Source of the DNA: Macrolepiota albuminosa
Taxonomy: Eukaryota; Basidiomycota; Agaricomycetes; Agaricales; Agaricaceae
Length of the DNA stretch: 64,000 nucleotides
Assembly: GCA_027475525.1 (NCBI GenBank)
Contig: JAMWFC010000005.1
Location: forward strand, 1,934,019-1,998,018
Reading direction: 5' to 3'
A program made the position numbers and the translations under genes. How positions within the stretch are numbered: the stretch's first letter is position 1; each line of letters starts with the position of its first letter. This document shows positions 1-11,104 of the stretch, piece by piece. The notes under the pieces are model-generated. The model did not search any database. It saw only the letters and a program-made list of their open reading frames with translations, and had not been told where the DNA came from.

Positions 1-2395
1 CACTTCTTTTGCCTCAGCAAATGTATGCTTTCGGACTTCTCTATACCTGTATTTTACCCAACCCCAATACTTTATATGTACCTTCAACTTGAGTTTTCAG
101 TGATTAATTTAATTTAGTAAGAATACATACCATCTCAATTGGATTGAGCTCACAGTGAAACTTTGGCAAGATAATGCATTCATGCCCACGACTTTTGATC
201 AAAGTTTCAAGTTCTGAAATCTGATTAGCAAAGTCTTCTTGATGACTGAGGATCCGAGCCATGCAACAGTCGTGATTTTCAACTGGACAAACTGGAGAAC
301 ACTTGGCACGCTGTATCTTTTGAACATCAAATCCACGTTCCACAAGGACAAGTTCAAGACCTTTTGGTTGACCATCAGGAAGAGTCATCTTCTGTACTTT
401 TCCTCTGTACTCTGGATGTGGATTTGAGTCAGGAATAACTGTATCACGTTGTTTCCGTTGCTTGCCACCATTAGATTTATTCATCTCAAAGGCTTTGAGT
501 GCATCTGAGGGGAGAGATGCATGTGCTGATGACTGATCAAAAACAAAGAGTCCAATGCAATTAGGGTGCGCTTTCTCAAAAACATGGATTGTGTGATCCA
601 TTTGAGAAAGAAGCTGTTTAGCATCCCACCATGCATCACCATTAGAGCCAGGATAAATGATTTTTTGAGCTTCTTCAATGACAAGACCATCAGCATCACG
701 ATAAACAAGCCGCCCATCTTCAGCATTGATAAAATCAGAGACATGTATAAGCCTTCCTCGTCCTTTCTTTTGCAAGATGGTTTGATCATTTTGTAACCTT
801 GAATGTATCAAATATTAATATTATATGTTTATTTCTTGTCCAACACTTACCAAGCACTCCGTTTATATTCATTCACTGTGAGACATGATTCATCTTGAAA
901 ATTAGCAATAATCTCCTTCTCTCCTGGCTTCAGTTTTGGGGGCACACGCTTCAAATTGGGTCCTTCATACTTTGCCATCCGTGCTTCAAACTCAGCCATT
1001 GCAGGAAGAAAGACATTTTGCCGATATGCCACAACATCAGGACGTTCATGTCCATCCATATAAACACCCTTCTTCAATAATATTTGCCGCCATCCAAGTT
1101 TAATCAGCCATCAACGAGCAGTACGTTCACTCAGAGGCTTCTTGGGAATAATAGAGAGGGCGGGAAAAATGGTGTCATTTAATGCATGTTTAAAGCGACG
1201 GGGTGTGACTTCACCAGCAGTCTGCAATTTCAACCAGTCAAATGCAGCTGTTTTGACCCGTTCATCCGATAGCAGAGTTTGTGAACTTCAAAATCCTCCA
1301 CGGTTCTCTTTTGGGAGCTGCTCAAAGACCTGGTAATAGTGTGCCAATGCCCAGACCTTTCTTGCCCAATGAAAACCCTCTCCTTCATGCCAGTGTCGTG
1401 CAAGCTCTAAGCTAGCTGCAAGCTTTCCATATCTCTTAAGACGTAGGGTTGCAAATCCACAAAGTGCCAACAATTGATGAATCTGGGACAGCGAGAAAGA
1501 TTTTTGATATTTCTTGAGATCGGTGTTGATTTGCTTGCGCAGCTCTTTTCAGCCTTGAATTTCAGCTCCTCCATCAACTATCTGATCCAGCTCTTCCTCC
1601 CAGCTATTCTCATCATCCATGATGTCAGAAACACCTCTTTCATCTGGCATTGCTGGAGGGATTTCCACTTCAACACTCTTTTGCCAAATTTCGATATCGA
1701 GGTCCTCCTTTTCTGCATCAGGACTAACCAAATCTGAATCCATGACTGCTGGAGATGGCTGCCGAGTTGATGGTACTGTAGAACTCGGTGTGGTATTTTG
1801 CAATGGCACAAAAAAGCCATCAAGCTTTGTCTGTGACTTCCAGGCCTTCCGATAGCGCTCCTGAGTCTGCTTTGATTTATTCATAACATCGGGTCCTTTT
1901 TTGTATGTAAATGGTCATTCCGAACCTTCAATGTAATTCATAAGAGTCTGAAATACAGTGATTGGATTGATACACACCTGTTGTCTTTCTCTTTTTCTTC
2001 CTGAGCTCTCGTGGCAGCCAATCCTCATCATTTGGATCATCTCCCAGCTCATAAGCTGTCTGTATCAGCTTCTTAGTGAGATTCTCATTATCCCAGTCTT
2101 GATCATCTTCCAGTTCCTCCATCTTGGTATCCGAACCAAGATCTTCCATAGTCTCTTCATCCAAAACAAACCTCTTGGACTCCCAAATCAACTCATCATT
2201 GCTATCATTACCACCACTATCCTCTGGACTAGGTTTGCAAGATTGTGCACAAGATCGGTCACTATCTGGACTTGGGCAAGGTCGGTCTCCATATCCATCA
2301 GTGAGCAGGCTGACAGCACAGGAGCTGGTCCCAGGCCTTTGATTTTGAAGCCCTGATATGTTGCGTTTCTGTTTTGGTGGTCGGCCAGGCTTCAT
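1..2395 (-). pseudogene. DDE-superfamily transposase, intron-containing, truncated by the window edge
   Basis: A minus-strand coding chain runs from an ATG at 2395 through blocks 2395-1928, 1884-1549, 1473-1288, 1077-847 and 811-131, then 69-1 and off the window. The blocks match a transposase family widespread in mushroom genomes. The N-terminal block is basic and acidic (KPGRPPKQKR). Later blocks carry MDGHERPDVVAYRQ, FQDESCLTVNEYKR, LFVFDQSSAHAS and FHCELNPIEM; the D and E residues in these fit a DDE catalytic triad. A clean 61-nt intron (70-130, GTATGT...AAAG) joins ELNPIEM to YWGWVKYRYREV, as in the family. In-frame stops (for example near 1550, 1285 and 1110) suggest a dead copy, although some could lie in unrecognised introns. 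Terminal repeats were not identified. Family assignment is from recalled motifs. Confidence 0.75.
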
Positions 2396-2709
2396 TGATG
2401 AAAGTGAGGTCTAACTTTGTCAAATTTTTGTGAGGCAAACCACTCTGAAATTTCCTAATGTTTTTACGGATTCATGATCAGATGATCAAAAGCTTTCAAT
2501 TCCGCACTTTTGCAGATTTTTCCTGATTTTTTTGCGGGAACCGCCAAATTTTGAGGGTTGAAATTTTCACAACTATGATTCTCAGAAATCGGCTCATGCA
2601 AATCAACTCTTTAGACCTCAAATAGTATGTTTCTATGATAAAACACAGAATTCAATGAGAACTGAGCCTTCCAAAATAGGTTGTTTATTATTGTCGTGTT
2701 TGGCTGTCC
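2396..2709. other. No gene; junction between the DDE transposon and chromovirus copy A
   Basis: AT-rich DNA upstream of the transposase start, probably its 5' flank or terminal region. I see no coding potential. Chromovirus homology begins abruptly near 2710, so the transposon or a deletion has removed the 5' LTR, gag and protease of copy A. Confidence 0.4.
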
Positions 2710-2723
2710 GCAACTGTACAACA

Positions 2724-5560
2724 TGTCAGAAATTGAGCTATGTGCCCTCAAGGACTACCTCAACAAAATGCTTGGGAAGAAATTTATCCACCCCTTGGCC
2801 TCCACTGCCAAAGCTCTGGTTCTATTTGTCAAAAAGAAGAATGGCTCACTCTGACTTTATGTCAACTATTGAGGACTCAATAAGATCACCAAGAAGAACT
2901 GCTATCTGCTCCTGCTTATTAGCAATCTGGTCAATCAACTCTACAGCACCAAGGTTTATACAAAAATTGACCTCCGCTCCAGTTACAACAACATCTGCAT
3001 TGCCCTAAGACACGAGTAGAAGACCATGTTCCATACATGGTATGGTCTGTTTGAGTACCTTGTAATGCCTTTCAGAATGACTAACTTCCCTGTTATGTTC
3101 CAATACTTCATGAACAACATCTTCTACGACATGAGCGATGTCTTCATCATCATTTATCTGGACAACATCCTCATTTACTCTGACTCGAAGGAGGATCACC
3201 AGAAGCATGTCCAGCAAGTCCTTAAATGCCTCTGGGAGCACAACCTCCATGCCAAGCCCGAGAAATGCTTATTCCACACTAAGGAAGTCAAATACCTTGG
3301 CATTATAGTGTCCCCAAACAGCATTTGTATGGACCCCCACAAGGTTGAGGCCATCATCAACTGGCTGCAACTCCGGAATGTCAAGGAAGTACAGTCCTTC
3401 CTGAGTTTTGCTAATTTCTACCAGAGGTTTGTAGACAACTACTCCGATATCACAAAACTCCTCAACTAGCTCACATGCAAAAACGTCACATGGAACTGGC
3501 ACAGTAAGTGCCAGAGCATCTTTAACTTACTTAAGAAGGCTTTCACCGTCACCCCCATACTCTGGCACTATGACCCTGCTCTCCTGATCATCCTGAAATG
3601 TGATGCTTCTGACTATGCCATTGCTAGAATTCTCTCACAGATGGGACCTGACAGCAGAGAATCCTGGCCAGTCACCTTCTACACCCAGTCTATGATTGAT
3701 GCCAAGCTTAACTACGACATCTATGATAAGGAACTCCTCACCATTATTGAAGCCTTCAAGCAATGGCGAGCCTATCTCAAAGAGGCCTGGCACCAGATTC
3801 AGGTCTACTCAGATCACAACAATCTGCAGTACTTTATCATGACCAAGCAACTGAGTTGACAATAGGCTTGGTGGTCCAAGATTCTCTCAAAATATGACTT
3901 CACAATCCAGTACCGCCTGGGATGACTCAGAACTAAACCTGATGCCCTCACCTGATGATCTGATGTTTACCTTAAGAAGTCATTTGAGGCAGAATGCAAT
4001 GTGTTCAATCATTGCATGGTGATCCCCCCCAAACATCTGAATGCTATACTGATTCTAAATGATGAAGGAACTCTGAGCCAGATCCACCACACCCTCCAAG
4101 ACAAGTACTTCACTGATTACAATCTCTGCAACTCCCTCAACAAAACTGACCCAGACTTCACCTTCTCCTTATCCTCCAATAAAAAGCTTCTCCTCTGGAA
4201 TGGCCACATCTACATCCCAGATCATGCCCAACTTCAATATGACATCCTCTGCCAGCACTATAGCCACAAGCTTGAGAGACACCCTGGATATATAAGATCC
4301 TTCAGCTTGTCTCCTAAACTTACTTCTGGCCAAGATTGAAGAAGGATGTGACCCACTACATTTGATCATGCAAACTCTGCCTCTGGGCCAAAGTCTCCCT
4401 CCTATAGACTGTTGAAACTCCTGCTGGTCGGATGATGCCCCTGGTCCTCCATATTCATAGATCACATTGTCAAACTCTCAGAATCTGAAGAGTTCAATGC
4501 CATTCTTGTTGTTGTGTGTAGACTAACCAAGCAGGGCATCTTCCTATTCTGCCACACCATAGACACCACCCTGGACTTTGCCCAGCTGTTCCTCAAGCAT
4601 GTCTTTACCAAGCATGGACTCCCAGATGACATTGTCTCCAACCGTGGCCTGCTTTTCATGTCCAAGTTTTGGACCTCTCTGTGTAAGGCCCTTGAAATAA
4701 AGACTAACTTCTCTATCACCTACTACCCAGAAACTGACGGCCAAATCAAAAGGGTCAACCAGTTTCTTGAGCAGTACCTCCAGCTGTATGTCAACTACTT
4801 GCAGGACAACTGGTGCACCAAATTCCTCCTGGCCGAGTTCACCTACAACAACATGCCACACTCTGCTACTGGGGTATTGCCCTTTTTTGCCAACAAGAGG
4901 TACCACCCTCGACTGACCCTCTTGCTCTGGGACATCCTGTCATATGCCACCCACCAAGTCACCCAGGACCTCTGATCTCTTCATGAGTTCCTCTGGGAAG
5001 AAATTGACATCGCAAACCAGGCCTATATGAAACATGCTAACTGGAAACAAGAAGACACCTCTAACTGGCTCCCTAGGACAAAGATATGGTTATATTGATG
5101 CCACCTTCACACCTGTTGGCCCTCCTCAAAACTCAATCACAAGCACCTTGGCCTGTTCAAGATCTTGAAGAAGGTCTCATCCCACATCTACAAGCTCGAC
5201 CTTCCTCTGAGACTCAAAGGTCTGTACCTGGTCTTCCACATCCATCTCCTGAAACAACACCCTCTGAACACCTTTCCTGAACAACATCCTGAACCCCCTC
5301 CCCTAATCAAGGTCGAGGACAAATACTACTATGAGGTTGAAGACATCCTCAATTTCTGGGACATCCATGAATGACTCCACTTCCTTATACAATGAAAAGG
5401 ATATGGCCTGGAAGACAATACCTGGGAACTGCACCACAATCTCGAAGGGGCCCTCGACAAGCTCCAGGATTTCAAACAATGGCATCTGGAAAACACTCCC
5501 TCTGGGCACAGGTCTCACAGATGGCACTAGTGGGCATAACCTCTGCCTCTGAGCTTAATA
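2724..5560 (+). pseudogene. Chromovirus pol remnant: RT, RNase H, integrase, chromodomain
   Basis: Translation follows copy D closely. Reverse transcriptase begins at the ATG at 2724. The fingers/palm region includes [23 protein letters not shown] and a degenerate active site YLDNILIYSD (YLDD in copy D). RNase H lies around 3540-3860 ([13 protein letters not shown] motif), integrase zinc-binding around 4230-4400, and the integrase core around 4450-4970 with HGLPDDIVSNRG and YPETDGQ. A chromodomain follows at about 5310-5500 (YYEVEDIL, then WKGYGLEDNTWE in a frame with stops). Many premature stops are CAG/CGA to TAG/TGA changes, the expected outcome of C-to-T decay. Nonfunctional. Confidence 0.88.
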
Positions 5561-5812
5561 GGGATTCAACTCCTGTGTCTCTCCTTGTTATTTTTTCTTT
5601 TTTACCCTTTCTAATATTTCTAAGTGCTGGGAGTTGTCCTCTCCACAACCAAGCCTGGCACAATCTTTCAGTTTATAGCTCACCTTTCTCACACTAACTA
5701 TTTGACTCCCAAATCTCAAGTGGACAAATATGTACATTTTGCTACAATATAATATTCTACAGTACGAACAACTACGATATCAAGAAAAGCAAAAATGTAC
5801 AAGGCAGACCAA

Positions 5813-7299
5813 CTAATGGAGAGCCTCTGGACTCCCCTCCTCCCCTTCCCTCTCTTTGGAGCCCACCAGCCAATCCCAGGGCTCCTTCCTCTCCAACTCT
5901 CTTGAAACATGTTCCTGCAATGCTTCCTCTAGTAACTGGTCCCAGGACAAGAGTGGCTTGCCCTCATTCAGGACTCTCTCAAACCAAGTCTCCAGCACTG
6001 GGACATTCCTCCACTGGTGCACTGACACCAACCTATCCAGAAGGTCTATATCACACTCCACTCTGGAAATTGTCAGTTCAGGCTGTTGCCTCTCCTGCAG
6101 TGAGGTGAGCACCACAGCTGCCCTGTTCAGAAGCAGGCAATGCTCCTGGGCCCAACCTGGAGGTGTCAGTACAGGAACTCCTGAAAAAAACAGGGACACT
6201 TACTCAAGATGGCCATCCAGGCAACAATCACATCCTGCAAGCTCTAAAGGGCCAATTCTGGACAGCCCACTCCCTGCCTCAACCTAGCCCACAGCACGTT
6301 CTGTTTGGCCTCCAATGCCCCTCACACAACTCTCATCTTCTGCAGCTCCCAGACTGTTGCCCCTTGATCCTCTTCTGCCTACCTCCTGCCATGCTTCCTC
6401 CTCGCTTTGTGCCAAGGTCATTTGCACCCTCCGGAAGTGCTCTGCCATGACCTGATGTTGGTTGGCAAGCTCTTTTCTCTTCTGCTTAGCCCAGGCCAGA
6501 TGTTCCTGCAGGGCCTCTATGTTGATGCCCAGTGGTTGCCTCAACAGAGTGGAGAACACCACTGGAGACAGGTGCAGGGAGGAAGTTGGAGAAGAGGTCT
6601 CCTGGAGCAGGTGTGCCCTCTTTGACACGTCTTGCAGACAGATGAATCCTGGTGGGACAACAGACTAGAAGCCTTGAAGAGGCATGGCACCACTCAACAG
6701 GCACAGTGTAAACACTGCCTAGTGTCAGTAGCATCCCAAAGGTAGGGAGTAACTCACCAGACTATTGCTAATGCACTACTCATAGGTGGGCAGTCCCCAA
6801 GGCCTCTTTAGGGCTTGCTCAAACATCTGCACCATGTCTACCCATAGGATTCACAAGTCCTCAGCAATGACCGAGATGGTCTCCAGGGCCATCCTGGACT
6901 GATGAAAGTGAGGGGCAACCAGGCAGGGACAGGGCATAGGATGAGGAGGGTGGGGCTGCATGGTCATCCATGCAATGGGACGTATGGGACAACTCAGGCC
7001 TGCCTCAGGAATGGGTTTGGGGGCTGGCCCCAGAAGACTGCTCAGGCCAACCTTGGGGGCAGACTCTGGAAGTCGACTAGGTCCTGCCTCTGGGGCAGGA
7101 GTACTGTGTTGTTCTAAAAAAGAGAAGTCAGTCATATCAGGCAAAACAGTGCAAGAGCACTCACGTTGTTTAACAAGCGCTGCCACATGCTCATGATCAA
7201 GCCAGCACTGGTACCTTGCATCCCAGGCCTCCCATATGACCAGGGGGCAACCTCATTAGTAGGTGGAGGTGTCAGCAAATGCATTGGTGTATGTGACAT
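5813..7299 (-). pseudogene. Antisense accessory gene of the chromovirus, copy A (decayed)
   Basis: Reads opposite to pol. The start ATG at 7299 (context ACCAACT-ATG here; ACC-ATG at 54543 in copy C) is followed by a WEA-DARYQ block, a 51-nt intron-like segment (7114-7164, GTGAGT...TTTTAG), a second intron-like segment with CTGAC branch and ACTAG acceptor near 6725-6790, cysteine clusters (QCLHC, CKTCQRGHTC), a heptad-rich coiled coil (LGINIEALQEHLAWAKQ) and a C-terminal block with HCLLLNRAAVVL and VHQWRNVPVLETWF. The same order occurs in copies B and C. Broken by stops and single-base shifts. I do not recognise a named family; the Cys pairs suggest a zinc-binding or DNA-binding module. Confidence 0.65.
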
Positions 7300-7417
7300 A
7301 GTTGGGTTTGATGGTAAATTTTTTTTTCACTATGTGTCAAAAGGTGGAACTCCAGTTCCCATGCTTGGACCCCAGCCCAAACCGCCAATAGCATGTACCT
7401 CAGAAGGTCTTGGTGCT

Positions 7418-7430
7418 GAGAGGGGGGTAA
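7418..7430 (+). other. Polypurine tract of copy A
   Basis: GAGAGGGGGGTAA lies immediately upstream of the LTR start TGTCACAACC. The equivalent tract in copy C (minus strand, 54422-54434) is TGAGGAGGGGTGA, in the same place relative to its LTR. It primes plus-strand DNA synthesis in LTR elements and identifies 7431-8172 as a 3' LTR. Confidence 0.65.
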
Positions 7431-8172
7431 TGTCACAACCCCCCTACCCAGGACCACCCTGGGACTTCCCTGCCAATCCCACAACACAACCCCCACTATC
7501 ATGACTGCCAACACTGCCATTATGCACATCAGACCCTGCCATCACACTGCACCTCCTGATAGCCCTGCATCATAGACCCTGGGACTACTTGCTGGCATGC
7601 AATCAGATCACGTCAATCACTCCAGCTATTACACATCATCTCTCCATGCCAATTAATCATATACTCTGCATGCACAATCCCTGATATACAATTTCCCTCC
7701 TTCCTCTACAACCAATTAACTCCCAGAACCACCCCAAACATCCCAGAACTCCTTAGGAACCTGGAGTAGCCCCATTTAAAGAGTAGCTAACAACTTGTTG
7801 TACTTTAGTCTTGATATTATATTGATTGTTTGTGTGCCTCTTTGATCTGACTAGTACACACTGACTGGCATGCTTTGACTGGCATGCTCAACTTATTCAT
7901 GTGCTTTTGAGATTGGTATGCACTTTGCGACCTAAAGTTTATTAACCCTGGTCTTGTCTTAGAACCCCCAGTTCTCAACTCAACTCTAATCCTCTAATCC
8001 TTTTGACTTTACTCAATCCCTGGACTAAGTTCCTTACCCTGGGAATTCTCTGTTTGTGTCTTGAACCCTGGAGCACAGTTTGGAGTTTCAGATACCTGAG
8101 TACACATAGATCAAGTCTGCCTTGTAAGGGCGTTGCTTTCCTGGAAAGCTCCCAACTCAGCAGAACCTGACA
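7431..8172 (+). repeat. 3' LTR of chromovirus copy A
   Basis: 742 bp, bounded by TGTCACAACC and GCAGAACCTGACA, giving terminal TGTCA/TGACA inverted ends. Similar in length to the LTR of copy D once the 77-bp duplication there is removed (749 bp). The 13-mer AGTCTTGATATTA that marks the inferred start of R lies at 7807-7819, with a TATA-like ATTTAAAG about 33 nt upstream. Confidence 0.85.
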
Positions 8173-9469
8173 GATAAGCAATCTCATACCTCTGGGTCTT
8201 CTGCTAGTGTTAGTCCCAGTATATGCACTGCACTCGTCAGATAGTACCATGTCTTTTTGAGGTCTCAGGTCTTTTATCCCAGAAGGATTCCTTAGTTTGA
8301 AACAAGTGCCAGCTCAATCATGAGCAGTGTTCCATGTTGGCCTTATAGAGGGCATGTTGTGTATTGCAGGAGCAGAGGTGGCCACTGAAGGAGGTGATCT
8401 GGAGGATGTGGTGAAGGAGAGGGACTGGGTGGTAGAGCTGGAGGTAGGGCTGTTAGAAGAGTCTGGGAAAAGTGAGGCCCTGCCAGCAGCATCTGCAGGA
8501 GGGTCTGGGAGAGGGTTGGGGCTGGCCCATGATCCTGGTCACGTGCCAGGCAACTTAGGCCAGGATGAGTAGAAAGGGTCAAGAGGGGTGCCTGGATAAG
8601 AAGAAGCAGCAAGTGTTGTCCAGCCCTTTCTCCAGGCTTTCTAAGAGGGCATGCCTACCTTTGGAGACTCTGTCTCCACCTCCTCCCCTGCACTTGTCTC
8701 TGACAGTATTCTCCTCCTTGTCAAGGCAGCTGCTAGGCATTGATGTGGGGGCTTTGCAAGAGCATTTGGACCAAGCTGAGCAGGAGAGAAGGAAGCTCAT
8801 TAACCAGCATCAGATGACAGCAGGACACCTCTGAGAGGTCCAGACATCTTTGGCATGTAGCAAGGAGGAGGCGAGGCAGGAGGCAGTGGCCCAAAGGTGG
8901 GTAGAGGAGAATTGAGAGGTGGTGCTCCAGGATCTGGAGGCGGCACAAATTGCCCAGAGGAAGGTGGAGGCTGAGCAAGATGCTCTGTGGGCCCAATTGA
9001 AGCAAGAGACAGAATGTCCAGAGTGGACTCCTGGAGGCACTGTTGCAGAACATTGTGGTTGCATGCATGGCCTTTCTAAATGAGCATTTCCATTCTCCAG
9101 GTGTACCTACAGTGGCTCAAAAAACTGTCCCAATGTTTCATACTTTTTGAAAGATGACATTGGCATGAAGGATGGGAACTACATAAAATTCTGATTAAAT
9201 CATGTAAAATACTATGGCATCGTAGCTACAAAATGAATCTATGTTTATATAATCAAGATCAAAACTGATGGAGCAATAGCCATTTTAAAATATTCACTCA
9301 TTGGGACAGTTTTTTGAGCATCTCTAATTTTTCAGGTTTATCCCTATTTTACTCAGAAATAAAGAGTAAGTTGCATGTGAAAATATAAATAAAGTCATGT
9401 GACCATGTTTAGATATATTTGGAAGTAGTTCAAGCTGGTTGAACCACATCTTGACCTTCAACCACTATC

Positions 9470-10488
9470 ATGAAACCTATTCCTTCTGCACAACACTCTA
9501 CTGTTGCTTCTCTTCTTGATCAAGGGTATTCTCTGGTCAGATTGGGGCTCAAACTGGTCTAGGGAAGTCTACTACTAGGAGGATTGGTAGAGAGTTGGAG
9601 ATGGACAAGGAAAACCATCCTGGAGGCCATCCTGCTAAGCTTACTCCATGTGATAAACAGGCTATTGTTCGACAAATCTCAACTGGGAGACTTGATACAG
9701 CTGTCCAGGCCACTAATTTCATCAACAACATCATTTCCAACCCTGTCTCTTCCAAGACTGTCTGGAATGTGTTGAAGGAGGAGGGGTATTGGTCTGCTAC
9801 CAAGAGAAAAGTTCATATGCTCAAAGCTAAACATTGACAACTACAGCTAAATGGGCTCAGAAGCATCAGAACTGGACTATAGAGGACTGGAAAAGGGTGT
9901 TGTGGACAGATGAGACAAAGATTAATAGGATTGGGTCAGATGGGAAGCAGTATGTGTGGAAGCTACAAGAAGAAGACATTTCAAGACCGAACAACTACAC
10001 CTACTGTGAAGCATGGAGGAGGGAATAATCTCATGGTATGGGGCTGTATGAGTTGGAATGGGGTAGAAAAGCTTGTAGAGGTGGTGGGGATCATGAATGC
10101 AGAGCAGTACTGTGAAATTTTAGATGATGGAGCAAAGGAGAACTTTGAGAAGTTGGAGATGGAGGAGGGTGCCTACTACTTTCAACAGGACAATAACTCC
10201 AAACACAACTCCAAGAGGGCTGACAAGTGGTTTGAGGACAACAACTTTAATGTCCTTTGGTGGCTAGCCCAATCCCCTGATCTCAACCCTATTGAACATC
10301 TCTGGAAGTACCTCAAAGAGCAACTTAGGCAGTATGAAACACCTCCTTATGGTGTGCATGAATTATGGGAGAGGGTTGCAAAGGAGTGGGATGAAATACC
10401 ACCAGAGGTATGCCAAAGACTAATAGAAAGCATGCCTAGAAGGATTCAAGCAGTTATCAAGGCAAATGGAGGACATACAAAGTACTAG
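9470..10488 (+). pseudogene. Tc1/mariner transposase (DD34E), frameshifted
   Basis: N-terminal helix-turn-helix region at about 9480-9830 (GRLDTAVQATNFI, VSSKTVWNVLKEEGYWSA). The catalytic domain follows with VLWTDETKI (first Asp), YYFQQDNNSKHNS (second Asp) and SPDLNPIEHLWKYLKEQL (Glu); spacing from second Asp to Glu is 34 residues by count. The reading changes frame near 9835 and again near 9910-10020, so the present copy would not give a full protein. The remaining frame from 9910 to the stop at 10488 is open. Two small shifts are enough to explain the damage, so decay is recent. Confidence 0.88.
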
Positions 10489-10513
10489 ATACTAAAATTA
10501 AAGATGCTCAAAA

Positions 10514-10667
10514 AACTGTCCCAATGAGTGAATATTTTAAAATGGCTATTGCTCCATCAGTTTTGATTTTGATTACATAAACCTAGATTCAACTGTCCCA
10601 ATGAGTGAATATTTTAAAATGGCTATTGCTCCATCAGTTTTGATTTTGATTACATAAACCTAGATTC
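10514..10667. repeat. 77-bp exact tandem duplication in the right TIR of the Tc1 element
   Basis: Positions 10514-10590 and 10591-10667 are identical. The left TIR, its internal control, has the segment once. See the finding on 77-bp duplications. Confidence 0.9.
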
Positions 10668-11104
10668 ATTCTGTAGCTACGATGCCATAGTATTTTACAT
10701 GATTTAATCAGGATTTTACATACTTCCCATCCTTCATGCCAATGTCATCTTTCAAAAAGTATGAAACATTGGGGACAGTTTTTTGAGTCACTGTATACTA
10801 ACACCTCCAGGCTAGGCTTGGGAGCATCAGTTGCTCCTGGATGGGGTGGCTGTGGTGCTTGTGTTGTTGCAAAAAGGGCAGCAACCAGAGTTGACAACCT
10901 CTAGGGTGGAACAAGGGTTGGACTTGCTGGGAAGAGTAATGGCGGTGCATCAGTGGAGGAACGTTTCTGCCCCAGAGATGTGGTTCAAGAGGGTCCTGGA
11001 TGAGAGTGAGCTGCTCCTGTCCTAGGATTGACTGGTGGAGAAGGCATTGTAGGAGCATATCCCAGGAGAGGTGGAGGAGAAGGGGCCCCAGAGGTAGCCA
11101 GCAG

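Larger units (their letters stand above)
2710..8172 (+). mobile_element. Chromovirus (Ty3/Gypsy) copy A: 5'-truncated, decayed, with antisense accessory gene and 3' LTR
   Basis: Order: pol remnant (2724-5560, plus), antisense accessory ORF remnant (5813-7299, minus), polypurine tract (7418-7430), 3' LTR (7431-8172). The same order and orientation are found in copy C (53728-56682), which is why I treat the antisense ORF as part of the element. DNA aligns easily with copy D, but CpG has nearly vanished: by hand count there are 2 CpG in 2701-3000 against 30 in the homologous 62641-62940. It is therefore an old copy. The right end abuts the accessory ORF of copy B, suggesting copy A landed there or a deletion joined them. 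Confidence 0.85.
9110..10793 (+). mobile_element. Tc1/mariner DNA transposon with long terminal inverted repeats
   Basis: Terminal inverted repeats of about 220 bp begin CAGTGGCTCAAAAAACTGTC at 9110 and end with the complementary sequence at 10793, flanked by TA (9108-9109 and 10794-10795). The inner end of each repeat carries a second copy of the AAAAAACTGTCCCAATG motif (about 9300-9327 and 10503-10530). The right repeat holds an exact 77-bp tandem duplication (10514/10591) that the left repeat lacks. Inserted in the accessory gene of copy B. Confidence 0.9.

Noticed and set aside
7426..8177. GGTAA/GATAA flanking the LTR 7431-8172 as a target duplication of a solo LTR
   Set aside because: The upstream five bases belong to the polypurine tract, which is conserved in copy C. 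It is the 3' LTR of a truncated element and the similarity is chance.
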